Both the position numbers and the translations under genes were made by a program. A stretch of DNA of 64,000 bases. Origin: Lachnospiraceae bacterium (GTDB lineage Bacteria > Bacillota > Clostridia > Lachnospirales > Lachnospiraceae). Below, in pieces: positions 26,622 through 36,425 of this stretch (position 1 is its first letter; each line of letters begins with the position of its first letter). The notes beneath the pieces were generated by a model. It was not told the DNA's origin. It searched no databases and was given only the letters and a program-made list of their open reading frames with translations. The stretch is from assembly GCA_910575475.1 (NCBI GenBank), contig CAJTGD010000011.1, positions 1-64,000 of the forward strand, given 5' to 3'.

Positions 26622-27134
26622 TCAGCTCAGGATCCGGCGAAGCCTGTCCATGGCGCGCGCCTTCCGCGAACGGACTGTCGCCGGGTTCATCCCCAGCATC
26701 CTGCCAATCTCCGCACTGGCATACCCTTCCAGCACAGAGCAGGCCACAATAACCCGGTCCTCTTCATCCAGCCGCATAAAAGCCGCCCTGACATCACAAT
26801 CTCCGGCTTGGTCCCGTTCCTCAGCCGCCAGGCCCTCCGGCAGTTCCTCTGTCCTCTGTACGTTTTTTAATTTTCTCCTGCACTGATTCGCCAGGATCGT
26901 AAATATCCAGCTTCGGAAAGACTCCTCCTTTTTCAGCTTATGGATATTCTCATACGCCGCAATGACCGCCTCGCTGACTGCGTCCTCCGCATCCTGGGGA
27001 TGTTTCATTGTGTACAGCGCAAACCGGTACAACTCCTTATAGATCCGCGCGTACAGCCCCGAAAACGCTTTCACATCCCCGCGCCGCGCCCTTTGGATCA
27101 GGACCAGCTCTGAACTATCCTTGTAATCATACAT
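26622..27134 (-). CDS. ECF-type sigma factor
   Basis: The start at 27134 (MYDYKDSSELVLIQRARRGD) follows GGAAGGAGGGGGAG. About 170 residues: region 2 with AFSGLYARIYKELYRFALYT and DAEDAVSEAVIAAYENIHKL, region 4 with SAEIGRMLGMNPATVRSRKARAMDRLR. Typical ECF size. The downstream beta-propeller gene is probably in the same operon and may encode its partner. The region immediately upstream (27162-27358) is a large palindromic element, so any promoter must lie within or beyond it. Confidence 0.88.
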   Translation of the reverse strand: MYDYKDSSELVLIQRARRGDVKAFSGLYARIYKELYRFALYTMKHPQDAEDAVSEAVIAAYENIHKLKKEESFRSWIFTILANQCRRKLKNVQRTEELPEGLAAEERDQAGDCDVRAAFMRLDEEDRVIVACSVLEGYASAEIGRMLGMNPATVRSRKARAMDRLRRILS

Positions 27135-27161
27135 CCGCTCCCCCTCCTTCCAATCCGACAT

Positions 27162-27358
27162 ATTACTGTTCACACCCTGACGGGGTACTCACAGTAACGG
27201 CATCCGGCTCTTGAGAAGTCACCTAACGGCGGTCCTAAGCGCCTGTGACGCTTGTTTAGGACGGGCCGAAGCAGAGTGTAGACGAGCCGGATGCCCGCCC
27301 CATCACTGTATTGTCCGGATGCCGCGCCGCGAGCGCGCGACACCGAGTGAACAGTAAT
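27162..27358. mobile_element. Large palindromic (MITE-like) element
   Basis: Terminal arms ATTACTGTTCAC (27162-27173) and GTGAACAGTAAT (27347-27358) are perfect. Inside, GCATCCGGCTC (27200-27210) pairs with GAGCCGGATGC (27284-27294), and GTCCTAAGCG (27232-27241) with CGCTTGTTTAGGAC (27249-27262, small bulge). Total 197 bp, no gene. The GC content is higher than the AT-rich flank at 27400-27600. A non-autonomous transposable element or a structured leader of the sigma gene are both possible. The rest of 27359-27690 holds the MCP promoter. Confidence 0.6.
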
Positions 27359-27589
27359 TGCGGCATGACCGCTGTTTCTCACCAAATGATGGTGATGTAA
27401 ATAAGAGTATAAAAAATGAGAAAGTGTTGCAAAGTTTTTTATTTTACGTGATTTAACATAGTAATAACTATATCACTTTTCTGAGCCTTTAATCCAGATA
27501 CCACAGTATAATTTCTGTTAAATTACGGTTCAGATCCCGCTAAAGGAAGTATAACACAAAATGTGCCCCTTGAATACCTTAATAAAGTA

Positions 27590-27619
27590 TTGAAAATCCC
27601 TCACCTCTCATGTTATACT
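27590..27619 (+). promoter_or_regulatory. Promoter of the chemoreceptor gene
   Basis: TTGAAA (27590-27595), 18 bases, TATACT (27614-27619); a vegetative-type promoter about 70 bases before the start. A ribosome binding site AACGAAAGGATG precedes the ATG. Confidence 0.6.
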
Positions 27620-27690
27620 AGACAGAAAGGGAAACAAATCGAAGAGAGTAGAAGACTTCCCATACTCAACTAACGAAAGGATGTACATTT

Positions 27691-29340
27691 ATGCGAAAAA
27701 GTATTAAAACAAACGTTGGAATCCGAGTGATTGCGGCACTCGCTTCCGTAATTTTGTTCAGCAGTGTCATGACGATAAACATTTTCCGCATTAAGAATAT
27801 GCAGGCTGATAATGCTGACGTCAACAACTTGCTGTCCACCGTACAGGCTGCCGAGACAGCCCATTACAAATGGTCCAGCGGACTGAGCAACGCGCTGTAT
27901 GCCGATGCCGAATTTACCGGCAGTACCGACCCGACCACCTGTGTCCTCGGACAGTGGATCTACGGCGACAGTAGCACTGCGGATCCTGATATCCTGGCCC
28001 TGCGCGACCAGATCGAGCCCCTCCACAAAGAGCTGCATGAATCCGCTATCCATGTACTGGATCAGATGAATTCCAGTCCGTCACAGGCACAGGCTTACTA
28101 TCAGAATACGATCCTCTCCAACCTGTCCACACTGGTAGGATTTTTGGATCAGATCGTTGAGGACTGTACTCAGAAGAGCCTGGACAGCACCACCGAAATG
28201 CGGCAGATGATCCTGACCATGAACATTTTGTGCGCGGTCTGCCTGACCCTTGCGCTTGTATGTCTGCTCAGCCTGGTTCAGTACGTTCTGAAGCACATTG
28301 TAAAACCGATCATCCACATTACCGACCAGAGCCGTCCTCTCCAGGAGGGAGATCTGGAATTTGAGCTGGATTACCATGCGGAAAACGAGCTGGGCGACCT
28401 GGCAGATACCATGAGAAAATCTATGGGCCTGATCCACAATTATGTGGAAGATCTGAACCGGATCATGGAACAGCTTTCCCGCGGCAATTTTGATGTTGCC
28501 ACGACCGCTCCGTTTATCGGTGACTTCCGTACCATTGAAATGTCACTGAACAGCCTGACCTCCACCCTGTCCGGAACCATGTCCAACATCCTCCGGGCGG
28601 AAAAGATGGTATCCGGCAATGCAGAGCAGTTATCCAGCAGTTCCCAGACACTGTCCCAGGGCGCGACCCAGCAGGCAAGCGCGGTGGAAGAGCTGTACGC
28701 TACTCTGGAAGAGCTTTCCCGCAATGCGGACCGCAATGTAGGCGTAGCTCAGGAAGCCCAGGAAAATGCGCGTCTCACCGGAGAGCAGGTATCCGTCAGC
28801 AGTCAGCAGATGGAACAGATGGTGCAGGCCATGGAAGATATCAGTGCTTCCTCCCAGCAGATCGGCAATATCATTGCTACGATTGAGAATATTGCTTTCC
28901 AGACCAATATCCTGGCATTGAACGCGGCAGTAGAGGCTGCCCGCGCCGGAGAAGCAGGCAAAGGCTTTGCCGTAGTATCGGATGAGGTCCGCAATCTGGC
29001 AGCCAAGTCAGATGAAGCAGCCAAGGCTACCAAGGATCTGATTGAGAATTCCGTACAGACAACGGCGCGCGGAACCGAGATCGTAGGAAAGGTTTCCGCC
29101 TCCCTGAAAAAGACGCTGGAACTGGTAGAACAGTCCAACGAAGCGATACATACGATAGCAGACGCCATCCAGGGCGAAGCAGATTCCATTTCACAGGTTA
29201 CCGAAGGAATCGGACAGATTTCCACAGTGGTCCAGTCCAATTCTGCCAGCAGTGAGGAATCCGCGGCTGTCAGCGCAGAGCTCTTCGAACAGGTTCATAT
29301 GCTGGAAGCGCAGACAGAGAAGTTTAAGCTGAAACGCTGA
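27691..29340 (+). CDS. Methyl-accepting chemotaxis protein with CZB-like sensor
   Basis: The 549-residue receptor has a first membrane segment (12-32), an extracytoplasmic sensor (about 33-171), a second membrane segment (172-198), a HAMP region (about 200-255) and a cytoplasmic signalling domain with the conserved hairpin tip ENIAFQTNILALNAAVEAA. The sensor contains His58-x-x-Trp61, Cys84-x-x-Gly-x-Trp89 and His112-x-x-x-His116, the 3His/1Cys zinc ligand set of chemoreceptor zinc-binding (CZB) domains. Most CZB domains are cytoplasmic, so an outer one is notable. It should bind zinc and perhaps respond to zinc or oxidants, passing the signal to CheA/CheW encoded elsewhere. Single gene with its own promoter and terminator. 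Confidence 0.9.
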   Translation: MRKSIKTNVGIRVIAALASVILFSSVMTINIFRIKNMQADNADVNNLLSTVQAAETAHYKWSSGLSNALYADAEFTGSTDPTTCVLGQWIYGDSSTADPDILALRDQIEPLHKELHESAIHVLDQMNSSPSQAQAYYQNTILSNLSTLVGFLDQIVEDCTQKSLDSTTEMRQMILTMNILCAVCLTLALVCLLSLVQYVLKHIVKPIIHITDQSRPLQEGDLEFELDYHAENELGDLADTMRKSMGLIHNYVEDLNRIMEQLSRGNFDVATTAPFIGDFRTIEMSLNSLTSTLSGTMSNILRAEKMVSGNAEQLSSSSQTLSQGATQQASAVEELYATLEELSRNADRNVGVAQEAQENARLTGEQVSVSSQQMEQMVQAMEDISASSQQIGNIIATIENIAFQTNILALNAAVEAARAGEAGKGFAVVSDEVRNLAAKSDEAAKATKDLIENSVQTTARGTEIVGKVSASLKKTLELVEQSNEAIHTIADAIQGEADSISQVTEGIGQISTVVQSNSASSEESAAVSAELFEQVHMLEAQTEKFKLKR

Positions 29341-29371
29341 TCCTACAAAGATTTATCGAATATATGGTCAC

Positions 29372-29409
29372 AACAAAAGGGACGGTCATTTGAAACCGTC
29401 CCTTTTGTT
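29372..29409. terminator. Bidirectional terminator
   Basis: AACAAAAGGGACGGT (29372-29386) and ACCGTCCCTTTTGTT (29395-29409) are perfect 15-base arms between convergent genes; the right arm touches the aconitase stop codon. Confidence 0.9.
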
Positions 29410-31676
29410 TATCCTCTATAATAATTGATCAGGCATCCTTTCAGGATGATCTCTCTCTCCGCGTCAGTCATTTCTCCCAGCTTCAATTCGATCTCCCGCA
29501 GTCCGTCCTTCACCACAAACGCCTTTACCGTGCTCTGCTTTTCTTCGATCACCTTGCGCGCCTCAGGGATGAACAGATAATCCCCATTTTGAAATGGAAG
29601 CGCCTCATGATCCGCCTCTGTCAGGAACGGAAGCATACCCCAGTTGATCAAGTTGGAGCGGTAACGCTTGGTCGCGTATTCGTTGGCAATATTGGCCCAG
29701 CCGCCCAGTACCTTCTGGCAGGATGCCGCCTGCTCCCGCGCGGATCCGTCTCCCGGCTTCACCGCGAAGATCGTGCTTCCCACGCCAATATTTCCTTTGC
29801 CTGTCTCCGGGAAATCCTTCTGGATCGCGGCCATCACCGGCTTTAACTCTTCCAGCGCATCCAACGGACAGGCACCTGCCTCGATCGCCTTCTGTGCCGC
29901 CTGCACTTCCTTAGCCCGTCCCACATAAGCCGGATCCTTTCTGGACAATGCAAATTCCGCAAGTCCCAGCGGATTGGAACGGTAGGAAGAGGTCTCTCCG
30001 GAGGGGATCAGCTCGTCCGTAGTCGTGACGGGATCATGGATCTCCGATACGACTTTCAGGATCAGGTTCTCCGGCAGCGCGGACATGGCCGGCCAGTCCT
30101 TGATATTGGGACCGAACTGGATTTCCACGGAAGGATCCGCCACACCCTTGCTGTCAAATACCCGGTTTTCGTAAATGCTCCTGTCGAAGTGGTATTTCTG
30201 CCCCTTGTACTCTACATCCAGTACAGTTGCCGGAGTCAGGAAGCCCTGGTTTGCCGCGGTCGCCGCAATGGAACGGGCATCCATCAGCGCAACGGAGGAA
30301 ATCTGTCCGCTCTGCAGCTTGGAACCCTCCCGGTTGGGGAAATTCCTGGTAGAGTGGCGGATGGACAGCGCATTGTTGGCCGGTGTATCTCCCGCGCCAA
30401 AGCATGGTCCGCAGAACGCCGTCTTCACGATGGTACCTGCCCCGATCAGATCCGCGACCGCCCCATTTTTTACCAGCTCCATATAGACCGGGGTGCTGGC
30501 CGGATAAACGCTGAACGTAAACGCCCCGGAGCCGATGTTCTTTCCCCGGATGATATCCGCCGCCGCACAGATATTTTCAAATCCGCCGCCCGCACAGCCG
30601 GCAATGATCCCCTGCTCTACATATAATTTCCCGTCAACCACCTTGTCCTGCAGGCTGTAATCCACCGCACCGTCCAGGCTCACCAGCGCCTTCTGCTCGA
30701 CGTCATGAAGGATGTCCTTTAAATTGGCGTTCAATTCCTCAATCGTATAGACATTGCTGGGGTGGAACGGCATCGCGATCATAGGCTTGATCTCGCTCAG
30801 GTTCACATAGACCATGCCGTCATAATATGCGCATGCCCCCGGATTCAGTTCCTTATAGTCTTCGCTTCTGCCGTGGATCTCGTAAAATTCCCGGATCTTC
30901 TCGTCTGTCGCCCAGATGGAGGACAGGCAGGTGGTCTCTGTCGTCATCACGTCCACGCCGATCCGGAAGTCCGCGCTCAGCTTGTGCACGCCGGGTCCTA
31001 CAAATTCCATCACCTTATTGTTGACATAACCATTTCCAAAGGTGGCGCCGATGATCGCCAGGGCTACGTCCTGGGGACCCACTCCCTTCCTCGGCTCGCC
31101 GTCCAGGTAAATGCCGATCACGCCCGGCATCTTGATATCATAGGTCTTATTCAGAAGCTGCTTCACAAGCTCCGGTCCGCCCTCGCCCATGGCCATGGTG
31201 CCCAGCGCGCCGTAGCGGGTATGGCTGTCCGAACCCAGGATCATCCTGCCGCCGCCCGCAAGCATCTCCCGCGCGTACTGATGGATGACCGCCTGATGAG
31301 GCGGTACATAGACGCCGCCGTATTTCTTCGCGCAGGTCAGCCCGAACATATGGTCATCTTCATTGATCGTACCGCCCACCGCGCACAGGGAATTGTGGCA
31401 GTTGGTCAGCACATAGGGGATCGGGAATTTCTCCAGCCCCGAAGCCCGAGCCGTCTGGATGATCCCCACGAACGTGATATCATGGGAGGTCAGCTTGTCA
31501 AATCTGATCTGCAGGTTTTCCATATTGCCCGAGGTATTGTGGTCGCGCAGGATGCTGTAAGCCATCGTCTGCCGCAACGCTTCCTCCTTCGAAAGCGGAA
31601 CCTGCGCGCCGCCCTTATCTTCGATCATATCTGTGCCGTTCAGCAGATAGACTCCATTGTCATAAAGTTTTATCAT
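29409..31676 (-). CDS. Aconitase-family hydratase
   Basis: The 755-residue enzyme belongs to the aconitase superfamily in the form common in Clostridia. The 4Fe-4S cluster ligands are Cys361 ([11 protein letters not shown]) and the pair Cys422/Cys425 ([11 protein letters not shown]). Other conserved segments are [22 protein letters not shown] and the swivel-domain segment [14 protein letters not shown]. It should interconvert citrate and isocitrate via cis-aconitate, although this subgroup is usually annotated only as hydratase, and a related hydroxy-acid substrate is possible. Cytoplasmic. ATG 31676 follows AAAGGAGGAGCATGATATC. It is not in an operon with other TCA genes here. The 313-base interval upstream (31677-31989) contains no gene and no promoter I would defend. 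Confidence 0.85.
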   Translation of the reverse strand: MIKLYDNGVYLLNGTDMIEDKGGAQVPLSKEEALRQTMAYSILRDHNTSGNMENLQIRFDKLTSHDITFVGIIQTARASGLEKFPIPYVLTNCHNSLCAVGGTINEDDHMFGLTCAKKYGGVYVPPHQAVIHQYAREMLAGGGRMILGSDSHTRYGALGTMAMGEGGPELVKQLLNKTYDIKMPGVIGIYLDGEPRKGVGPQDVALAIIGATFGNGYVNNKVMEFVGPGVHKLSADFRIGVDVMTTETTCLSSIWATDEKIREFYEIHGRSEDYKELNPGACAYYDGMVYVNLSEIKPMIAMPFHPSNVYTIEELNANLKDILHDVEQKALVSLDGAVDYSLQDKVVDGKLYVEQGIIAGCAGGGFENICAAADIIRGKNIGSGAFTFSVYPASTPVYMELVKNGAVADLIGAGTIVKTAFCGPCFGAGDTPANNALSIRHSTRNFPNREGSKLQSGQISSVALMDARSIAATAANQGFLTPATVLDVEYKGQKYHFDRSIYENRVFDSKGVADPSVEIQFGPNIKDWPAMSALPENLILKVVSEIHDPVTTTDELIPSGETSSYRSNPLGLAEFALSRKDPAYVGRAKEVQAAQKAIEAGACPLDALEELKPVMAAIQKDFPETGKGNIGVGSTIFAVKPGDGSAREQAASCQKVLGGWANIANEYATKRYRSNLINWGMLPFLTEADHEALPFQNGDYLFIPEARKVIEEKQSTVKAFVVKDGLREIELKLGEMTDAEREIILKGCLINYYRG

Positions 31677-31989
31677 GATATCATGCTCCTCCTTTATCAG
31701 ATGCAGCCCCGCGCCCTGCCTCTGTATCCGAACATCCGCCGATTCTGGCCGCCGCAGGCTCCCGCGGGGTATAAACAGTTACAAAATTTCTAACACTACG
31801 GTGGTTATTTTATCATGCGGAAATATCTTTGTAAAGCGGGAAGATATACTTTATTTATTACTATGGCCAGTAATCGGATATGTTTTGGAAAACCAACTTA
31901 TTTTAGTAGTATTTTCACAGGTATCATGATATGATATGTACAGTTCTCTACTGCATTTTTCATGAAATTCAACTATAAATTGAAAGGAT

Positions 31990-32247
31990 GTGAAGCAATT
32001 GACATTACAGCAGCAAGTGTGTGCCCGTATTATAAATATGTCAGATGAAGGAGCCGCTTTTATTAATCAAGTAATCAATAATATGAATCCTGTTTTTCTA
32101 ATAGGAAAGCAGAATGCAAAATCCGATATAGAATCCATAGATGTATCAAAGAGAATCGGGATAGGTAAAGGGCTGATTGAAGATCCGGCTGATTTTGATA
32201 AATGGGACAATGAAATTGCAGATTTATTTGAAGGGATAGTAAAATGA
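31990..32247 (+). CDS. Antitoxin of a PIN-domain toxin-antitoxin pair
   Basis: GTG 31990 (MKQLTLQQQVCARIINMS) is used; TTG 31999 is an alternative with better spacing from GAAAGGA. The 85-residue protein has a Phd/YefM- or AbrB-like look (N-terminal strand-helix region FINQVINNMNPVFLIG) and an acidic C-terminal tail (PADFDKWDNEIADLFEG) suited to wrapping the toxin. It overlaps the toxin start by four bases (ATGA), the usual coupling. It should neutralise the toxin and repress the pair. Confidence 0.72.
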   Translation: MKQLTLQQQVCARIINMSDEGAAFINQVINNMNPVFLIGKQNAKSDIESIDVSKRIGIGKGLIEDPADFDKWDNEIADLFEGIVK

Positions 32248-32651
32248 ACTATTTAGCCGATGCACATATATTAATCTGGGCAATAAGCGACAGCCCCAGA
32301 TTATCTGAAAAAGCCCGTAAAATCCTGCTCAGCAAAGACAACACCATTTACTATAGTTTTGCAAATGTGTGGGAAATTGTCATTAAGCATTCGCTCCAAA
32401 AATCAAACATAACCTTTTCTTCCGAACGCTTTGAAGAATTATGCAGAATGGCAGGTTATTTATTATTAGAAACTCATCCCAAACATGCTTTTATGGTCGA
32501 GACACTAAGGCATGCTGAAAATGCTCCCAGAGAGCATCGCGATCCATTTGACAGGCTGCTCTTAGCTCAGGCCAAATCTGAAAATATGCTTTTTCTCACA
32601 CATGACGAATTAATCCCATACTACAATGAGTCTTGTATTGTATCCGTATGA
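32244..32651 (+). CDS. VapC-like PIN-domain toxin
   Basis: The 135-residue product is a PIN-domain ribonuclease. Acidic catalytic residues are visible as Asp6 in NYLADAHILIWAI, Glu43 in VWEIVIKHS, Asp99-type residues in EHRDPFDRLLLAQA and the final Asp of LTHDELI. VapC toxins cleave tRNA or rRNA when the antitoxin is degraded. Sequence is that of the type II VapC subgroup with the AHxLIW start, usually paired with Phd-like antitoxins. The stop lies six bases before the convergent DUF3810 gene. Confidence 0.88.
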   Translation: MNYLADAHILIWAISDSPRLSEKARKILLSKDNTIYYSFANVWEIVIKHSLQKSNITFSSERFEELCRMAGYLLLETHPKHAFMVETLRHAENAPREHRDPFDRLLLAQAKSENMLFLTHDELIPYYNESCIVSV

Positions 32652-32656
32652 AAAAT

Positions 32657-33763
32657 TTATTCCCCCTGCTTCTCCACATACGCAATGATCAGATCCACCA
32701 TCCTCCCATAGCTCTTCACGCCTTCACTCTGCCCGTTCGCTTTCAGATAGGTATCATTCACCTTATCGGAAACCTCCGCCACTGCCCCATCATAAGAATC
32801 CCAAAACCGGGAATTTTCCCGCAGATCCGCTTCCACCGCTTCGTCCAGTCCTTCCCGGACCGCCTGCCACTCTTCTGTATCCGCCCGGCGCAGCGCATTC
32901 ATGCAGTACACCCACCCCATCAGATATCCGCTGTATTCAAAATCCTGTTTTCCGGATCCGACGCAAGCCAGAAACGCGATAAAGTTCGCCTCTTCCTCCT
33001 GCATAAACCCCCGCAGATGGGATAATTCATGGCACAGCGTAAAAGGAATATTATAGTCAATCATGTCTACATTAAAATTCGCTTCTATCGTAAACGGAGA
33101 ATATACCCCGGACAGGTTCTGATAGGACAAGATCTCCGATATGCAGACAGGCTTTGGATGAGGATAGAATCCATTCAAATCCGGATATTCCTCCGCCAGT
33201 TTTTTCATCGCCTGCACAGCATCCTGTTCCTCCTCCGCAGGCATTGTCAGAATCATTGTCCCACTGTCACTGCGCTCCACCTGCCCCGCCAGGCTGTTGA
33301 CCTCCTCCGTCAGCCACAGGCACACTTCCCGCAATTCTTCTGCCGTATACTGCTCCGCCGCAAACCCGGACTTTTCCGAAAACGATTCCCTCTGGTAATT
33401 CACTCCGCAATTGGTCATATACAAAAACAGCAGCAGTGAAACCGTAAGAAATATTCCTGACGCCCACCTAAGCGCATTTTCTCCGCCATGTCCGAAACGC
33501 ACGGACTTCACAACGGCACGCACTCCTGTCACCGGAAGCAGGATCAGCAGCACATAGAGTCCGATCTCTACAATAGAAAAAGGCGCCAGTCCCGTCACCC
33601 TTCCCACAACCGCCGTCAGCTTCTGATAAATATGTACCGCATACCACTCCGCAAATCCCGGTATCTGCCTCGCGCACACCAGCAAAATCCCTGCTGCCGC
33701 CAGAAAAATGCAGGCTGCGATCAGCCTTTTTTCTGTTGTTCCCAGTTTCTTTTTCTCTTTCAT
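32657..33763 (-). CDS. DUF3810 membrane metalloprotease-like protein
   Basis: The 368-residue product fits DUF3810: three membrane segments in the first 120 residues (about 13-31, 60-80, 98-116), then a soluble domain with a zinc-protease motif H-E-L-x-H in TLCHELSHLRGFMQEEEANF, where the downstream Glu would be the third ligand. The active site should face outside. Substrate unknown. ATG 33763 follows a purine-rich stretch (GTAAGATG). Monocistronic, bounded by a hairpin upstream (33796-33857). Confidence 0.85.
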   Translation of the reverse strand: MKEKKKLGTTEKRLIAACIFLAAAGILLVCARQIPGFAEWYAVHIYQKLTAVVGRVTGLAPFSIVEIGLYVLLILLPVTGVRAVVKSVRFGHGGENALRWASGIFLTVSLLLFLYMTNCGVNYQRESFSEKSGFAAEQYTAEELREVCLWLTEEVNSLAGQVERSDSGTMILTMPAEEEQDAVQAMKKLAEEYPDLNGFYPHPKPVCISEILSYQNLSGVYSPFTIEANFNVDMIDYNIPFTLCHELSHLRGFMQEEEANFIAFLACVGSGKQDFEYSGYLMGWVYCMNALRRADTEEWQAVREGLDEAVEADLRENSRFWDSYDGAVAEVSDKVNDTYLKANGQSEGVKSYGRMVDLIIAYVEKQGE

Positions 33764-33795
33764 CTTACAGTTTCCGTCCTCAATCGTTGTCTAAA

Positions 33796-33857
33796 GATCT
33801 GTAGAAAAAGAACTGATACAGATTGCGCAGGATGTGTCAGTTCTTTTCCTACAGATC
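33796..33857. terminator. Long hairpin upstream of DUF3810
   Basis: Arms at about 33796-33815 (GATCTGTAGAAAAAGAACTG) and 33837-33857 are near-perfect complements with a 21-base loop. It could insulate the DUF3810 gene from the uronate operon upstream. The rest of 33764-34085 holds only this and the next hairpin. Confidence 0.6.
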
Positions 33858-33991
33858 CTAACTATGATTATATCCGATTTTCCCGGCCCTCTCAATATGG
33901 CATCCTCTGGAAATATACCAGCATAATTTCACACATACACATCATATCCGCGGCGAAACAGTTCGATACAAACCATATTTTAAACAGAAAA

Positions 33992-34030
33992 AGAGAAAGA
34001 ACAGTTCCTCCAGCAGTCCGTTCTTTCTCT
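33992..34030 (-). terminator. Terminator of the hexuronate operon
   Basis: AGAGAAAGAAC (33992-34002) and GTTCTTTCTCT (34020-34030) are perfect 11-base arms, 56 bases beyond the SDR gene stop in its direction of reading. Confidence 0.7.
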
Positions 34031-34085
34031 ATCCTGTGTCTCAGGAATTCTCTATTTTCATAAGCATGTTACACGCTATTCCGCT

Positions 34086-34928
34086 TTATACTCCCGAATA
34101 CGCCGCAAACCCCGCGTCGATCGGCAGCACCACCCCTGTGATCGCGCTCGCCGCCCTGTCGTCGCACAGGAAGAACACGCCGCCCAGCAATTCCTCGCTG
34201 TCCACAAACCGCCTGGTGGGTGTCCCGTTCAGGATCTTCTCGGAACGCGCCGTCGGCGTCCCGTCCTCGTTGAACAGCAGCGCCCGGTTCTGGTTAGACA
34301 CCAGGAAGCCCGGCGCGATCGCGTTGCATCGGATCCCGGTTCCCGCGAAATGTGTCGCCAGCCATTGCGTAAAGTTGGAGATCGCCGCCTTGGCTCCGGA
34401 ATACGCCGGAATCTTGGTCAGCGGAATATACGCGTTCATGGAAGAAATATTCAGGATGCACCCGGATTTTTTCTCCACCATGTCCTTCGCGAAAGCCTGC
34501 GTCGGAAGCAGCGTCCCCTGGAAATTCAGCTTAAACACAAAGTCCACTCCGCCTGCGTCCAGATCGAAGAAGGTCTTCTGTCCTTCCTTCGCCTCATGCT
34601 GGTATTCATTGTCCGTGGTCGCCCTCGGATTATTTCCGCCCGCGCCGTTTACCAGGATGTCGCACGGCCCCAGATCCTTCAATACCTGAGCATGGACCGC
34701 CTCCAGCGCCTCCGGCTCCAGCACGTTCGCCTTATACCCCTCGCAGATGAAGCCCTCTGCCTTGCATTCCTCCGCCAGCTTCTTCACTGCGTCCTCATTC
34801 AGATCCAGCGCCGCCACCTTGGCTCCCGCCTGTGCAAATGCTTTCGCCATCGTACCGCAGAGCACGCCGCCTGCTCCTGTCACAACCACAACTTTTCCCG
34901 TAAAATCAATATTCAAAGGTAAATTCAT
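34086..34928 (-). CDS. SDR-type fructuronate (mannonate) oxidoreductase
   Basis: The 280-residue short-chain dehydrogenase has the cofactor motif VTGAGGVLCG (from about residue 16), NGAGGNNP, the catalytic Ser of NISSMNAY and the Tyr/Lys pair in YSGAK. It matches the SDR-type D-mannonate oxidoreductase found with uxaC and uxuA in Firmicutes (YjmF type). In the pathway it reduces D-fructuronate to D-mannonate with NADH. It is the last gene of a uxuA, uxaC, SDR order on the minus strand, with 21 bases to uxaC. Context makes the substrate assignment likely although sequence alone would only give the SDR family. Confidence 0.85.
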   Translation of the reverse strand: MNLPLNIDFTGKVVVVTGAGGVLCGTMAKAFAQAGAKVAALDLNEDAVKKLAEECKAEGFICEGYKANVLEPEALEAVHAQVLKDLGPCDILVNGAGGNNPRATTDNEYQHEAKEGQKTFFDLDAGGVDFVFKLNFQGTLLPTQAFAKDMVEKKSGCILNISSMNAYIPLTKIPAYSGAKAAISNFTQWLATHFAGTGIRCNAIAPGFLVSNQNRALLFNEDGTPTARSEKILNGTPTRRFVDSEELLGGVFFLCDDRAASAITGVVLPIDAGFAAYSGV

Positions 34929-34949
34929 TTCGTTACTCCTCTCCGATTT

Positions 34950-36350
34950 TTATACTCCGAATCCAAAAAATGCATTCGTATTATGAAAACAGATATCCTC
35001 CACGATCCGCACGAGCTGCTTCTTATCCTCCGGATACTGTCCGCTTTCCACCCATTCCCCGATCAGTTCGCAGAGAATGCGCCGGAAATACTCATGCCTC
35101 GTGTAGCTTAAGAAGGACCTGGAATCCGTCAGCATTCCCACAAAGCATCCCAGCATCCCATTATTTGCAAGCTCCGTGAGCTGGCTGCGCATGCCGCTGC
35201 GGTTGTCATTGAACCACCAGCCGCTTCCGTGCTGCACCCGGCCCACGATGCCGTCTCCCTGGAAGCATCCCGCGATCGTCACAAGGGCGGTATTGTCATT
35301 GGGATTCAGGGAATACAGGATCATCCTCGGCAGTCCTTCATTTTCCTGAAATGCGTTCAGAAGCGGAGCCACATTTTCCACGCCGGACTGACTGTTCACC
35401 GCGTCATATCCGGTATCCGGCCCCAGCTTCGCGAACTGCGGCTTGTTATTGTCGCGCAGGCATCCGAAATGGATCTGCATCACCCAGCCCAGCTCCGTAT
35501 ATTTCTTCGCGCAGGCAATGGTCGCCAGCGTCTTGTATGCATCCGCATCTGCTTTTTCCGGGCATGCGCCCTTCATTGCCGCCGCAAATGCCGCCTCGGC
35601 CCGCTCCGGATCCGGCTTCTCGTACATGCAGTAATCCAGTCCGTGATCCGCGCACAGGCAGCCGTGCTCTGCGAAGTAACCAATCCTGGCCAGGAGCGCC
35701 TTCACCGCATCCCCGGCACTACGGATTTCGAACCCGCAGACGGACGACAGCCTTCCGATATATTCCGCAAAGCCCGCTTTCTCAATATTGATCCCCTTAT
35801 CCGGGCGGAACGCGGGTAGCACCTTGATCTCCATCGTCTCGTCCGCCGCGATCACGTCATGCCAGTGCAGGTCGTCGCAGGGATCGTCCGTGGTGCAGAT
35901 CGCTTTCACATTGAATTTGCGCATCAGCTCCCGGGCCGATACATGCGCCAGCACCTCATTGCATTTGTCATAGATCTCGTCCGCGTTCTCTTCCGTCAAA
36001 GGCTCCGTGATCCCGAATACGCGCTGCAGCTCCAGGTGGCTCCAGTGATACATGGGATTCCCGATCAGCCGGGGCAGTACGGATGCAAACGCCCGGAACT
36101 TTTCCCTCGGATCCGCGTCCCCGGTAATGATCTCCTCCGGGATCCCGCCGAACCGCATCTGCCTCCATTTATAATGGTCGCCGCCCAGCCAGACCTGCGT
36201 GATATTGTCAAACTTCCTGTCCTCCGCGATCTCCTGCGGGTTGATATGGCAGTGGTAGTCGATGATCGGCATATGCTCCGCCGCCTCATGATAAAGCCAT
36301 TTTGCCGTATCCGTGGACAACAGAAAATCCTGATCCATAAATTTTTTCAT
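34950..36350 (-). CDS. uxaC: Glucuronate isomerase UxaC
   Basis: The 466-residue protein is full-length UxaC: it begins MKKFMDQDFLLSTDTAKWLYHE, contains the metal-binding MPIIDYHCHINPQEI, and ends with the WWFND and SFLSYTRHEYFRRILCEL blocks. It isomerises D-glucuronate to D-fructuronate (and D-galacturonate to D-tagaturonate) in an amidohydrolase-like TIM barrel. ATG 36350 follows GGAGGGCACG. Second gene of the operon; the intergenic DNA before it (36360-36420) contains a hairpin-like GATGCCC...GGGCATC. Confidence 0.95.
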   Translation of the reverse strand: MKKFMDQDFLLSTDTAKWLYHEAAEHMPIIDYHCHINPQEIAEDRKFDNITQVWLGGDHYKWRQMRFGGIPEEIITGDADPREKFRAFASVLPRLIGNPMYHWSHLELQRVFGITEPLTEENADEIYDKCNEVLAHVSARELMRKFNVKAICTTDDPCDDLHWHDVIAADETMEIKVLPAFRPDKGINIEKAGFAEYIGRLSSVCGFEIRSAGDAVKALLARIGYFAEHGCLCADHGLDYCMYEKPDPERAEAAFAAAMKGACPEKADADAYKTLATIACAKKYTELGWVMQIHFGCLRDNNKPQFAKLGPDTGYDAVNSQSGVENVAPLLNAFQENEGLPRMILYSLNPNDNTALVTIAGCFQGDGIVGRVQHGSGWWFNDNRSGMRSQLTELANNGMLGCFVGMLTDSRSFLSYTRHEYFRRILCELIGEWVESGQYPEDKKQLVRIVEDICFHNTNAFFGFGV

Positions 36351-36425
36351 CGTGCCCTCCTTTTCATTACTGTTCCCGATGCCCTGAGCCCGGGCATCGT
36401 CGAGGCTTCCTGACCCGCCTTGCGA

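Noticed and set aside
27170..27385. 71-codon open frame on the minus strand
   Set aside because: It is a by-product of the GC-rich palindromic element; composition is not protein-like and there is no ribosome binding site.
30762..31793. 343-codon frame opposite the aconitase gene
   Set aside because: Complete shadow of a strongly conserved gene on the other strand.
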